Below, one piece after another: positions 21,513-33,739 of a stretch of 64,000 nucleotides of DNA (position 1 is its first letter; every line of letters begins with the position of its first letter). A program made the position numbers and the translations under genes. The stretch lies in NCBI GenBank assembly GCA_036346205.1, contig JARFJB010000534.1, forward strand, positions 171,001 to 235,000, in the 5' to 3' direction. The notes under the pieces were generated by a model that searched no databases, had not been told where the DNA came from, and worked only from the letters and a program-made list of their open reading frames with translations. This stretch comes from Vesta saturnalis. Its lineage: Eukaryota; Arthropoda; Insecta; Coleoptera; Lampyridae.

Positions 21513-23203
21513 AACGTATAAACGGTGGTAGAAGGATTACAGACAAAATTGGCTTTTGCCCGACTAGCCAGCGTATGGTGTAGGTCAGATGTTGAAAATT
21601 TTGCACAACCAGAATAGTAAATCGTACGTAAGTCAAAATAGGGATGAAACAAAATCAATTCGGTTAGGCGCCAGAATGTTTAGTAGTAAATAAGGTCGTC
21701 ATGCCAAAATTACGAGTATATAGCGTGTCCAAACATAAAAACATGCTATATCAATCAATTCCAGGTGTGCTGGACAGCAACTCAGCAAACCACCTAAATG
21801 GCTTCAAAAACACTATTGTCAATAAAAGCGTGATAAACACTCAATAACGTTACGTTAATACCTCAGTGATAATAAGGAATTAAAAATAATCAAAACAAAA
21901 CAAAAAAATCTATAGAATGAACTCTAAATGAATTAATACTCAACTAAAATCAAATAAAATACTAAATATTAATAACGCTATTACTCAATAAAAAAAACTA
22001 ACTTTGTTACGTTAAAACCTAAATTACGTAACTTGCAATTTGAAAGAACTTATGTAACACAAAGGGTTTCACATAATTAAAACACATTTATAACCTAACA
22101 AACTATAATAAAATAAAAATAAGGATAAAATAAAAATGCAAACATACGATAATGCGTATCAACAAAAATAATGCTTAAAAGGCGACAGGATGTCTGATCA
22201 GAATGCTGCTTACGCCAATCTAAATGGTTTAAAGGGTCAATCTTTAATACTAAAATAAATAACGTTGACTTTAAAATCCGCAGAAGCGATATAAACCAAA
22301 GAGTTCACCGAAGCACTAATAAAACGACGATGTCCTCTGAACTTTACGTAAAACCGAAATCGTCACTAGGTATAATCCTTTGGTGAATGAACAATTTTAA
22401 TAAAATCCTTTACAGGTCTTCTTCAGAAGTAGCTGAACTACCCTTACTACAAAAGTACGTTCGTTAAACACAAGGTCCAATATATCAACGTTCTAAACCA
22501 CCCCTTAAAGCGTAACAATAAACGTCACCGTAATACTACTCGAGCGCAGTCAGTTTTGAATCAAAATTATTACCAAAATCCATCTTTGAATTTTAAATCC
22601 CACTACTCACAAAAATCTTATCTACTTTAATTCCACCAATTAAAACGGAAGGGAAGATTTGATACCTCAAACACAAATTTCGTTTTCATCCGTCAGGCTC
22701 GAGACTTTCAAAAGTTCAAACGTCAGCAAAAGTAACGTACAGCATCTCTATTTTTATTTAAGTACAAACAATAAGGCCCACATTCAATCTCTATGACTTA
22801 AACCATCATACTCAAATAAACTGAACAACTATACTTAAGCGTCTTTATGTCGCCAACATGACATCATACACATATAAACCTACACTATTTATTTAAATTA
22901 CTTAATTTTTAAGGAAATCAAACGAAATAAACCTATTTACACTCATATACAACTATATACAAATAAACGTTAATCAAACTTCTATAAACGGGAAATAATA
23001 AGGAAACAACCTAAATTTCGAATAATAATTCACAACCAAAACAAACTAAATCGCCATACATCTTTCCTAAAGGTCGCTACACTAACACAAATTTATCTAT
23101 AAACTAAACTTGACAACAACAAAAAATATATACGGAATCTAACTAAGTGAATAAAACTACAAACAAAATTACGCAATTCGTATACAGGGTGTTCAAAATA
23201 CTG

Positions 23204-23206
<3 letters not shown>
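21510..23206. mobile_element. Possible solo LTR, copy 2
   Basis: Counterpart of 15,585-17,354, about 70 bp shorter through small deletions. It again begins TGTAACG, ends CTGACA and is flanked by AT repeats. Confidence 0.35.

Positions 23207-23241
<35 letters not shown>
23207..23241. repeat. (AT)n microsatellite
   Basis: AT run, counterpart of 17,355-17,392. Confidence 0.9.
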
Positions 23242-23243
<2 letters not shown>

Positions 23244-24115
23244 CGTTCGTAACTTCTGGAAGCAACTGTATGATTGTTTTCATTATGATTTCTGATGGAA
23301 CTCTGCGAGGCTATTCAGAACTCTTGACAGAACTGTTAGAATACTTAAATTTTTTCTTAATGAAAAAATCTATAGAATTGATTCGAAGAAATTGCGGACG
23401 GTTATAGAAATTTGTAATATAACGAACAGTTCTGTTAAGACTTCTGGATAGCTCGCAAACTTATCGAAAATCTTAATGAACAAATTGCATTAAATTTATA
23501 CTTTTAAAGTTATGACTATTTGAGTTGTTACTTTGAATATTTGACTTCAATTTTTTAGTTTTCGGACGGAACTATTTCTGAAATGCATCAGGAACTCTGA
23601 ACTATGCAAAATCTATCCAGAACTGTAAAAAAATAACTTGTTACAAAAATGAGGGCTGGGTGAATTTCATACCTTTGAAGTGCATTTTCATGCCTTTAAT
23701 GGCCAGAACTATTTCTTAAAACTATCGAAAATCTATAGAACTTCTAAAATTATTTTTTATTAATTGTGTAACTTCCCAGATATATGCATATTTTCTTGAA
23801 AATTGCATAATGCATAATTAATCTACATTTCAGGGTATATGTACTGGAATTTTATATTTTGAAAATATAGCTGTTTCAAATATTTGATAAATATCAAAAG
23901 CAGCTTCTAATAAACCCCATTCCCGCTGCTGAATTTCTCTAATCAGCTGCAGGAGAAATGAAAAGCTTAGATACGAAATTTTACAGTACGTGTTTTCGTT
24001 CTGGAGTTATCGGATACTAACATACATCACACAACATTATGGCCGACCCTGGAACTTTGTTGAATTAGCGTTAGAAAAAGTCGATTGTATAGCCTTCTGT
24101 AACGAGATGCATATG

Positions 24116-26680
24116 TACAGGCTGTCCCAAATTTGAGGGCAAGCATGGATCGCTTATTATAAGAGATAGGATATAGGTTTATTCGGCACTTTTGCTAAAT
24201 TCGATGCCGAGTAATAATCTGAAAAGAAATTTGAGCTAACTCGAATGGATTTGGTTTTATGCTCAAAAACTAAATTTCGATTTTCGTTTTTCGCGTTTGG
24301 CCACCTTATTATTAGGAATTTTCAAAATTCGATTAAACATTATTAAGGCACCTTTACGCACAATACTAATACGGTATTAAAAATATTATGTGACGTTTCG
24401 TTTATTCTGAACCATCATCAGGTTTATTTTTCTTAGGGTTAAGATATATTTATGGCGTTGGATGGAGAATGTTATGCTGATTTTAGCAATATATAACACT
24501 TCATGGTTTGATCGACTGCCAACTAAAATACTCTTAAATTAAAACTAAATATTACATTATCACGATACCCATGAATCAAACAAAACTCAGGAGTTGGCTT
24601 TTGTCATGTCATTTTCTAATTGTAAAAGGGTAATAACTGCAAGATCCTTCGTGTTAGTGCTTTAAAATTTGCAAGTTTCTTTAGAATGTTTTCAAATTCA
24701 GAAAAACGAGACATGATAAGGATATTTTATAGCTGCAATAGAAATAGTGTCAGAGCAGAACAAAGATATTTAGAGGAATATCCGGGAGGCAGCAACCAAA
24801 CCAGAGATATTTTAAAATTAGACCAAAATTTGCGAGAATTTGGATGTTTTCAGAAACCTCGAAATGCATATGGTAGCAGACTAGACAGAGATGCCGAAGA
24901 AAATATTACATCAGGTACTATTTGTTAGTATTATACTAATTATAAAATTTCCACTCACTTCACTGCTAATTTCAGCAGACATTTTTTGGAGAGTTATGAC
25001 TTTATGTTATCATCTTAGGTTCAAGAAAATCCTTCAACATCTACCAGAGAAATAGAGCAAACTATTGAAGTGCCAAACGACAGTTTGGCGAGTGTTAAAA
25101 CACCGTTATAAACCATTTAAGTTCACGTTAGTCAAACTCTTCGGCCTGGGGACGATATGATGGTTGGATTTGTAACCAACTTAATACCAAAATGCTGGAA
25201 AATCGCAACTTTCTCAATCAAATAATTTGGACGGATGAGTGCAATTTTTCCACTAATGGAATGTTTAATCGTAATAACGAGCACTACTGGTCCGTTGAAA
25301 ATCCACGAATTAACAGGCAAATGCGAGGACAAAGCCACCGGTCCTTTAATGTGGGTTGAATCTGGAAGGATAGGCTCCTTGAGCCAATTATTTACGAAGG
25401 TATCCTAACGTCTCAACGCTACCTCGCATTTCTAACACACGAAATATCAGACCTTTTGGATGATGTTCCGCTAAACGAAAGATGGACTCTCTGGTGGCAA
25501 ATGGACGGAGCTCCTCCTCATAATGCTGCCATAATAAGTGAATATCTTAACGCGAATTTCCTGATAAATGGATGGGAAATAGGGGACCATTAGGTGGCCA
25601 GCAAAAGTCCAGATTTAACCTTTAGATTACTTCCTCTGGGGCTATTTAAAAATATGATTTATAAGACGCCACCGCAAAATATAGAAGAACTCCAGAATAG
25701 GGTTGTTAATGAACTTCGTCAAATTCTCAGGCGAACCATTCAAAGAAGCGTAAACAATTGTAAGAAGAATTCGTTACTGTATTCAAGAAGGAGGAAACTT
25801 GTTCGAACGTTTATTATAATAATTTTTATATGTATATGTCTTCGTAATTGGAATCAACTTATAGATTGTTAACTATCGATTAAGATTTGAAGTTGTCGCT
25901 ATTCATGAACCGTGTTACGAACTAGAACACTTAAATCTTGTTTAACGACACAATATCCATATAATTGATTAATGTTTGCGGACGATTATAAATTGTAATA
26001 TAGACTGTTTTTATATGTTCTGGATAAGTTCTAACGAAGTTAATAACAATCATTAAATTATATGTAGAAGCTACTGACTATTATTGAGTTCGTTACTGGA
26101 ATCGAAGACTAGGCGGAATCTTGTTCTTCGTATTTTCTGGGACGACTTATTTCTAAATCGCAGTCAGAACTCTGAAACTATGTAAAATCTATCCAGAATT
26201 AATAAAATAATTTGTTACTAAAATCAGCAGTAACATATCTTTAGTCTCATCCTAACGACATAAATATATCTTAACCAACTATCAAGAAACTCTAGAACCT
26301 GATGATGGTCTACAGAACTAAACGAAACGTCATAATTTATTCATTAATATCCAGATATTAGTATTGTGCTATAAAATTGCCATTAATAATTTTAATCAAC
26401 ATTTTGCAAGTCCTAATAATAGCTGGCCAAACTGTTTATATCTGAAATCGATAATGTTTCAGACATATTTGAGCATAAACATCAAATCGCATTCGTAAGT
26501 TAGCTCAAATTTCTCTAACCAGCTCAGATTATTACAGCATCGAATTTAGCAAAAGTGCCGAATTCTAAACCTATATCCTGGATACTAACTTATCACACAA
26601 GCTGAGATCCCCAACTTGTCGAATTGCCCTCGAAAAATTTGTAGCCTGAACGAGATCTATGTACATGTACGTTGGAATAA
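24116..26680 (+). mobile_element. Mariner-like element C, copy 2 (right end blended)
   Basis: The left end CAGGCTGTCCCAAATTTGAG starts near 24,118 after GTA. The left inverted repeat and transposase are clear up to ~25,820. The right inverted repeat should follow but is interleaved with unrelated sequence (25,825-26,690), so the right terminus cannot be placed exactly. The hammerhead-like motif recurs on the minus strand at 24,392-24,421. Confidence 0.7.
24686..25819 (+). pseudogene. Mariner-like transposase, element C copy 2
   Basis: Start ATG at 24,686. The first exon is better preserved than in copy 1 and reads through PGGSNQTRDIL and LREFGCFQKPRNAYGSRLDR without the frameshift at 19,021, so copy 2 is not simply a degraded read of copy 1. 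The intron 24,915-25,018 keeps GT and AG. Exon 2 retains IWTDECNF, the second-Asp box MDGAPPHN and ASKSPDLT, then GNLF and the stop at 25,817-25,819. Small deletions break the frame near 25,080, 25,100, 25,160 and 25,355. The gene is non-functional as assembled; some of the breaks may be sequencing errors. Confidence 0.8.
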
Positions 26681-26690
26681 TTGACCCAAA
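25825..26690. other. Blended sequence: two parents interleaved
   Basis: This stretch alternates short pieces of 20,075-20,760 (mariner C right end) and 17,390-18,340 (palindrome arm and flank), each in its own correct order. Around 26,131-26,240, for example, TATTTTCTGGGACG and AACTCTGAAACTATGTAAAA (parent at 17,733) alternate with CGCAGTC, TAAAATCAGCA and CGACATAAATATATCTTAACC (parent at 20,331-20,420). Near 26,575-26,670, GGATACTAAC and AACGAGAT (parent 18,220-18,335) alternate with GAGATCCCC and TTGCCCTCGA (parent 20,710). No biological process merges two sequences base by base like this; it is almost certainly a consensus made from two misaligned paths. Do not annotate genes here. Confidence 0.85.
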
Positions 26691-26779
26691 CTAGCCCTTT
26701 GATAGTCTGATTTGAAATGTAATTGTAATTTACATTCACTAATAATTGTTAAGTTTGTCAAACAAAAAGAAACAACATT

Positions 26780-26935
26780 AGATGTGGAACAACACACGAC
26801 CCTCCAACAAAGCGAAAAAATTTAAAGAACAATTTTAATAATTATTTTTTTAGGATAATTATGCAACCTCTCTTTTGATGGATATACAACTAAAATAAAG
26901 ATAATCCAGTTTAAGCATTTTCAATCGATCAGTGG
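26780..26935. repeat. Dispersed repeat, related to 13,310-13,620
   Basis: Shares GTGGAACAACACACGACC, GGATAATTATGCAACCTCT and AAGCATTTTCAATC with the copy at 13,310-13,620. Confidence 0.5.
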
Positions 26936-26964
26936 ATGCTAACATACATCCACAACCCTCCCCC

Positions 26965-27172
26965 TTCATACACACATTCTCCGAAAATATACACGCGCAA
27001 GCACGCATGTATGCACGTACGCACACAAGGTCACACGCACAATGACGCACACGGTTGTTAGCACACACGTACGCACGTATGCATGCATGTACAATATGTA
27101 CATATACACCGCCGCATGTACGTATGTATACACGCACGCACGTATGCAAGCACGTACATACGCAGACACGCA
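26965..27172. repeat. Degenerate (ACGC/ACGT/ATGC) simple repeat
   Basis: Low-complexity purine-pyrimidine alternation (CACGTACGCACAC, CGCACGTATGCATG, GTACGTATGTATACACGC). The minus-strand frames rich in Cys, Val and Arg across it are products of the repeat. Confidence 0.8.
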
Positions 27173-27530
27173 CACTGCGCTGCTGAATTACAATTCTTAA
27201 TACCATCTCGGGTCACCTTTGCTAGAAATATTCGGTTCGCTTATTCACATCATCAATATGCAGTAAAAATTTCCACTTGTATCAAATCGGCGCACCACAT
27301 TCTTCTACATAGCTACACTTGTTTCATCTCACTTATGATACGAAGAAATTTAAGGTAGCCGTTCATAGGCATATCTTGGCAATTCGGTATCCACCTGTGT
27401 CCTCCTAAGTATTCCTGAGCGTTTTAGTACGGTAAGCTAAATTTAGATTGATCAAGAGCTCAATTATTTAAAAAAATGTTCATCTTCAAAAGCTTTTATT
27501 TTCCCTAATTGTATCTCTATATCGTAATTG
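27173..27530 (+). mobile_element. 3' end of a Jockey/CR1-like non-LTR element
   Basis: Similar in order to 63,490-63,790: CTGCTGAA...CTTGATACCAT, TTTGCTAGAAATATTCGGTTCG, CATCATCAATATGCAGTA, TTCATAGGCATATCTTGGCA, TGTCCTCCTAAGTATTCCTGA and GTACGGTAAGCTAAATTTAG. The frame gives a decayed RT C-terminal tail (FARNIRFAYSHHQYAVKIST). No promoter or upstream RT is present here, so it is a 5'-truncated copy. Confidence 0.7.
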
Positions 27531-28130
27531 ATTGTAATCTATGGATAACCAAATATATTATGATTGGTAATTTATATGAGATTTTTACCCCCCGAATACT
27601 ATTTTTTTTAATCGAGAAAAATCGATTATAAAATCAATTTTTTTGTTAAATTTTCAACTCCGCCTTAACAAGCAGTATACTTTTACCAAATTTTCACGAA
27701 AATAAAATAGAAGGCAAAAGTTATATACAAAACTAATATGTGCGTTTACTAAACAAGATATGGGCTATCAGTTGCAGGTTGGTTTCATAATAAATTTTCT
27801 TAATTTTGGTACTACTTTTACGTTTTATGTGACATGTGTTACCTTAGATTTAAACATTTCAATATTACATCAAGATTTTAGCAGTTGCGGTTCGTTATCT
27901 TTTACTATTTACAACTTGCGTTTTAAAATTTTCATTGATGAAATACTAATTTATGTTTTTTTTTTTTAATTATTTAAGGGTCTAGAGTCTAGACCGTTAA
28001 ATAGAAAAGCTTCGCCAATATTTCATGCAAAAGGCAGTTACTTGCCGAATTCATCAAGCAATACTTGAAGCAGACTTAAACGTATCACCGTTAAAGCTCA
28101 CCAACAAAAATTATAACCCTAACTTAAATA
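27531..28130. other. No recognisable feature
   Basis: AT-rich. The 69-codon frame at 27,760-27,969 has no recognisable domain. Confidence 0.5.
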
Positions 28131-28136
28131 TCTTGA

Positions 28137-31100
28137 TATTATTAATCTTATATAACATTCCAGCATGCTTGTTGAGCTGTTTCACTAATTACAATAATTG
28201 AGGGGAATGCAAGCTCATAAAATAATGCGTTGAACATTTAATTCATTTTTCCCATTGTATGATGAAGTCTGAAGACGTTTATGTTCATTCGAGATTGTGG
28301 AGAACCTCCATAAACTATCATAAATTGACATAGTTTGTCATAGTGCATTGTAGTTTGCCATAATTTGTTATGGTTTTCAGAATTTTTCTCAGAATTCTTT
28401 ACTTTATCAGTATCACTGTATTTTACCATGGTTATGTGTGTATACTGCTCGTAAGCTATCATTTATTACTGGATACGATTATAGATTGTAATAGTTTCCC
28501 ATGGTATTCAATACTGCCTACAGTTTGTGATAGTTTCTCATTATTTTCTATGGTTTTCCACAATGTACTAATTTTTATTCTGAGTTTTCCTTAGCTCATT
28601 ATGGTTCTGCATAATTGTGCAATTGTCACAATTCGGCATATTTTTTGCCATATCTGAGTACATACTTAACACTTCATACTTAATCATCCCAGGTAGAGCA
28701 GATACTACTTAAGAGCCTGTCGGAATGATGCGTAACTAAGGTGACTCCATCTCTTGGAAAAAAAAGTGGAAAAGTGATATGGGAGACGGTTCAAGGCAAA
28801 AATCAAAATAGTCGCTCTTTCCGAGATTCTACTGAGTTTTCCTTCCGGAATAATCTTATTATTTGTGAAAAACTCGGCGATAATACGATTTTTCTGCCAG
28901 AAAACTCCTAATAGCTTTTCATTGAGAGTGATTTTTTAATTTTTGCTTAGAAACGTTCGGAATACCAGTTTTTCACTTTTCCCTTAGTCCCGCATCTGCC
29001 CGATAGGCTCTTAATAAGAGGCAGTTTGTCATGCGGCTATCAACGCCCAAAATGTCTCATGGACTTTCCCTTTCTCAAATTAAATGTTTTCTTAGATGAA
29101 AAATCGTAATATAATTTTAAACTAACGATACATGCATAATATGAATATTTAATGATCATATTGCACGTTTGTAGAAGTAAAATAATAACATTTGACAATA
29201 AATTGATTATATGTAAATCTGAATCTATTGATATTTCGATCTGCACTGATTCCGCTGTTCTTTCGCCATGTCAGCTGTTGGTCCGATTCGGCAAAATAAC
29301 AAGAAGTGTGCTGTCTGTCCAAAGTACTTTCATAAGTTGATTGTGAAAAGAACATGGGTCATCGAGAAGCGTTGTATCCCAGTATATCCCTTGGAGATGT
29401 TGTATGCGATTTTTGTACGAAGCAGATCCAATAAATTTATATGCCAGAGACGGCAACAAGAAACAGTCAATCACCAGAATGCCATGGTACCCCATCTTGT
29501 TCTCCTCAATCCAGTAATTCTGGATGATTAACTCTATAACCATCCGACTTCAAGACTGATTCCTCAACAGAAGATCCATCATTCATTCTGCAATGTAAAG
29601 ACTCAAATAATGTTAACGATCAAAATGAGCTTTTAGAGTTGAGTTTTCCTCATATAATATCAACCCACAAGTACCGTTTCATTTGTGGTTATAAAGCTAC
29701 TAAAAATCTCATTACCGTACCGTTGGTAGCCAGGTTGCAAGTATTTACAGACAGGAGACAGACCGTTCCATTCAAAAATGTATGCTGCAAAGAACATTTA
29801 CTGAAAAATTGTTTTTATGATAATGATAATCCAGAATACAAGTAGTTTCTTTTGAAGATCAGAAATCCGGCTTTTTATGGACAAAATGGCGAATTTACCT
29901 GAACGTCTTCAAGTTTTCATGGGTTTGTCATGGGAATAAGTGAGACAGTTACGGAATATGCTAGCGTCTATGAAAAATATCAATGTTAGAACAGTTACAC
30001 AAGCCCTAATAGCTTTTTTATTCAAACTCAGGACTGGTAATTCTAATCCACTACTTGCCTCCATACTTGGACTTGAGTATTCGGAACAAATCTCGGATAT
30101 AAAGTAATCGGTAATGAAATCTTTTGAGAAAGACATTCTGTCAAAAAAAATCGGTTTTGGAAATAATTATCAAGAAAATATTATCCAAAATCACATATCT
30201 CTCATGGCCAAAGAGTTGCAGCAATCTGACAAATTAATATTTATTTGTGCAAAAAAAAGTTCCGCTTTGTAAACCATTTACAGTTTGTACGACTAATGGA
30301 TACGCGTTGGATATGCCGGGGCCTTATACAGCGAACAAAAATTATGCAACAATACTCAAAGACATCTTAAAATCATCCCATGAAGACTTTTCTAGAAAAG
30401 GGCGATATTCTGATTTTGCATAGAGGGTTCCGAGATGTCGTTCCATACTTGGAAGAGCTTGGTTTGGCAGTTTTAATGCCCGCATTTAAGGGTAAGCAAC
30501 TTCAATTGCAACCGAAGACTCAAACAATTCCCGGTTCATAACGACATTGAAATGTGTTGTAGAAGCGGTCCACGGAATCCTGAAAGAGAAATTCCACCTC
30601 CTAGATCAAAAACTCGATAATAAAATAGTGCCTAAAACAGGGACTTATTGTGAAATAGCTTCATTTATCAATAATGAATTCGGGAAACGGCTTGACTCTG
30701 ATATTAAAATAATTGACGAGATCGTTGCTGCAATGGATCTACATACACATGTCAAAATAAATCAAACCAAGAAGTGGAAAGGAATAATTGGAACCGGCGG
30801 AAACGGGAGATTTGGAATATGACGTCACAAGATATTCTAGACTTTCCAGAATTGACACGAAAGGATAATTTTCACGGGGACCTATCAATTAAAATAAACC
30901 TTATCGTACCTTGCTGAGATCTTGGATGAGCATAACAACCTGAAGGTTGGTTACAATTTGCAGACAAACAACATAATAAAAGTTTCCGTACCATCTCGGC
31001 ATAAAACTAAAAAGTATTAATACTGTTTCATAGAATATACGTCAAATGCAGTTGGATACGGAAGCATTCCGAGATATTGTTGTTTTTGCCCGAACGGAAA

Positions 31101-32190
31101 TCGAACAGTAGGATGTTGTACGCACGTTGCAGCTTTAATTACAAGATTCCGAGACAAGCTGAGATTTTATCCGAAACTTTTCTGGAAAATAATATAGAAG
31201 CGTGTATTAACGATTCTGACGAAGATGAACCAGATACTGATTATAATTAATAAATTATAATACCAGCGGTTCTATTAGAGTATTTTGATCATGGTTTTTT
31301 ATAGCGTCTTACCAACCGCTCTTAATTTTGGTAATTTGCATTTATTATGTTCAAAAAAATGTTATTATTTGTTATTTAATATGATTCCATTGTATCAAAC
31401 TCCTATTCCTTAGTTATGCTATTCCAGATATCGGTTTAGTTAATGTTTTATCAATTTTTATTTATTTTATGCTATGTATGTGACATTTTGCGGGACTGCA
31501 TTCATACATACATACCTTTTTAATAAATATCATGAGTCGTCGTCGATAAAATATAATTTCGAAGAATTTGTTATTATTTATACCTTTCCCATAAATAACC
31601 TGTTTCCATAGGATGGCTTGATAATTACTATCTTACAAGAGAAAGGGAAACTTAATAAAACATTGTGGGCGTCGGGGAAAACTACGTCAAATGACAGCTG
31701 ATATTGGCGGCCTATGATAAGTACACAGAACCATAATGAACTAAGGAAAACTCAGAATAAAAATGAGTAAATTGTGGAAAACGATGGAAAATAATGAGAA
31801 ACTATCACACACTGCAGACACTATTGAATACCATGAGAAACTATTACAATCCATAATCGTATTCAGTAAAAATTGATAGTTTATGATCAGTATACCACAC
31901 ATAACCATGGTGATACTGATAAAGTGAAGAATTCTGAGAAAAATTCAGAAAACCATAAAAAATTATGGCAAACTACAATGCACTATGACAAACTATGTCA
32001 ATTTATGATAGTTTATGGAGGCTCTCCACAATCTGGAATGAGCATAAACGTCTTCGGACTTGATGATACAATGGGAAAAATGTATTAAATGTTCACCGCA
32101 TTACTTTATGAGCTTGCATTCCCCTTAATTATTGTAATTAGTGAAAAAGCTCAACAAGCATGCTGGAATGTCATATATGATTAATAATTT
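28137..32190 (+). mobile_element. ISL2EU-like DNA transposon with ~465 bp inverted repeats
   Basis: The terminal inverted repeats 28,137-28,611 and 31,726-32,190 match throughout: ACATTCCAGCATGCTTGTTG at the outside, CATAGTTTGTCATAGTGCAT, CTCAGAATTCTTTACTTTAT, and TAGCTCATTATGGTTCTG at the inside. Each repeat holds the same ~72-codon open frame on opposite strands (28,238-28,462 and 31,873-32,088), which is not a gene. The degenerate plus-strand transposase lies between them (29,268-31,250). The coding content (DDE core plus a Cys/His motif near the C-terminus) resembles the ISL2EU group; a target duplication could not be fixed. Confidence 0.75.
29268..31250 (+). pseudogene. ISL2EU-like DDE transposase, frameshifted
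   Basis: Plus strand, from MSAVGPIRQNNKKCAVCPKY (29,268, a Cys-rich N-terminal motif with CAVC) to the stop at 31,248-31,250 after the acidic tail DSDEDEPDTDYN. In order: N-terminal Cys/His region (29,268-29,450), CGYKATKNLITVPL region (29,690-29,730), then the DDE_Tnp_4-like core TTNGYALDMPGPYTANKN (first catalytic region, 30,290-30,345), a frameshifted ILHRGFRDVVPYLEELGLAV-type segment (30,410-30,475) and CVVEAVHGILKEKFHLLDQK (30,550-30,610). A C-terminal CCFCPNGNRTVGCCTHVAAL segment (31,080-31,140) looks like a SWIM-type zinc motif. Many stops and frameshifts make it dead. Family placement is by motif memory and not searched. Confidence 0.7.
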
Positions 32191-32769
32191 AATGGTCTGG
32201 CAGTCGTAAACGTTGAAAAACTTGAGTGAAAAGGTAAGTAACAGAAATCTGGGTTATACAGGGTGTCCCACTATATTTTCCCCTATTTCAAGGTCTTATA
32301 ACTTTTAAACGAATAAAGTTAGACACTTGCGGTTTTCACTGAAATGATTCAAAATGATATAAGTTTTGATTGGACTTATCTACATTTTTTCTTCACTTCC
32401 GGTTAGCCAAAAAACAAAATGGTGGTTTATAGAATTTTTGTTGTTGACTGTTTTTAATGTAACACCATGTATATTTTGTGATAAGGCGAAATCCATTTCT
32501 TTCAGCTATCCGTCGGTGTAAAAATTTTAAAAATGGATGCAGAATTAACTGAGCAATCAATTTTTAACTAGAGGCCTGCAATCAGTAATTTTTTAGTAGG
32601 TAGGCTCTGGAATATTTTTATCATAAATGTCACAATTTAGTGAGCTGTTCATAGCATAAGTCTGCAAAATCAGTTCATGAAAAAAAATTTTATTTGACAA
32701 TTTATTGAGAACAATTTAACAAATAATCACAAAACATATTTAGTGGATAAAATAATTGTCCCGGGCACC

Positions 32770-33737
32770 TTAGTTTAACAAATGTTCTATATGACCCCCG
32801 TTTTTACTAATACATTTGTGTAAGCGCATTACTAAATTCGTAAATCCCTTTTCTAGCATAAGGGGTGTTATAGAATCAAAAGCGCAACGTATGTTGGCTT
32901 TTAGATTGTCTAAATTTTGGGGTGCAGGATTATAAGCTAGAGACTTAACATAACCCCATATAAAAAAATGTGGTACCGTCAAATCTGGCGAATTTGGAGC
33001 CCATTAAATTGGACCTCCCCTGCCGATTGAATTATTACCAAATTTATTGGATACAGATTCGCAATTAGCGAATAATGGGCAGGTGCTCGATCTTGTTGGA
33101 AATAAATTTCATTTTCATTCTAGTCTATTTGGGGATAAAAAAATAACTCTAACATGTCCGTATAGTTAGCACCGTTTACTGTTTTTTCATCAAAAAAGAA
33201 TGGCTCATAAATTTCGTTTTTACTTACTGCACACCAAACATTTATTCTAGGTGAGTCCCTTACAGTTTCATCAAATTCACGTGGATTCTTTTCACTCCAA
33301 ATCCTGCAGTTGTGTCTATTGACCGCTCCAATTAGATGAAAACTTGCTTCATCGGACATTATTAACTGGAGGTCAGGAGTAATTCTCATTAAACCCAATA
33401 AAATCTCAGACATAAAAAGGCGTTTTTCGTAATCCCTTTGATTTATTTTTTGATTTAGCTGAATTTTATATGGTTTAAGATTCAGTGCTTGTAAGATTCT
33501 ATGCACTTTAGATCGGCTTATGTCAAAATGTGACGCGACTTTCCTGATTGAGGACTTAAGAGATCTTGTCATAAACTCATAAACAGCTATTGTATCATTA
33601 ATAACATTATTGTTACCAGTAATTCGTTTTTTACGTGACAACGATGCATTGTTTTTGAAATCGTTGAACCATTTTCCTATTGTCTTAGCAGTTGGTGATA
33701 TTTTGTTAAATTCTCTGAAAAACTTTCTTCTGGTTTG
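32770..33737 (-). pseudogene. Mariner-like transposase of element B, main part
   Basis: Minus strand. Downstream of the nested insert the frame is open for over 200 codons (33,737-33,120): RRKFFREFNKISPTAKTIGK (helix-turn-helix), RSLKSSIRKVASHFDISRSK, then the catalytic core LIMSDEASFHLIG (first Asp) and RINVWCAVS. After a stop near 33,120 the QQDRAPAHY box (second Asp) and, near 32,990-33,000, WAPNSPDLTVPHFF (third Asp) follow in other frames. The C-terminal 70 residues (WGYVKSLAYNPAPQNLDNLK) end at 32,770. It lacks its own start, which lies beyond the insert at 36,558-36,620. It is not functional as it stands: two internal breaks besides the insertion. Confidence 0.8.
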
Positions 33738-33739
33738 TA

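Larger units (their letters stand above)
20960..26760 (+). repeat. Second copy of 14,860-20,840, with many small deletions
   Basis: Block by block, in the same order and orientation, this repeats the hairpin right arm, the AT tracts, the possible solo LTR, the palindrome right arm, mariner C and its right flank (TTGATAGTCTGATTTGAAAT at 20,776 and 26,698). The differences up to ~25,820 are overwhelmingly loss of one or a few bases, often in homopolymers: TGTAACGGTATAAACGGG becomes TGTAACGTATAAACGG, and CCCCGACT becomes CCCGACT. That pattern fits an unpolished duplicate contig path better than normal mutation, though a real tandem duplication cannot be excluded by eye. Confidence 0.8.

Noticed and set aside
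20960..25820. Reading all frame breaks of the second copy as evolutionary decay
   Set aside because: The deletion bias and homopolymer context point to consensus errors, so I did not interpret individual frameshifts as biology.
26859..27206. Cys/Val/Arg-rich minus-strand frames
   Set aside because: They follow the ACGC/ACGT simple repeat at 26,965-27,172.
28238..28462. 74-codon frame, repeated on the plus strand at 31,873-32,088
   Set aside because: Lies in the inverted repeats of the ISL2EU-like element; similarity follows from the repeat and not from a gene pair.
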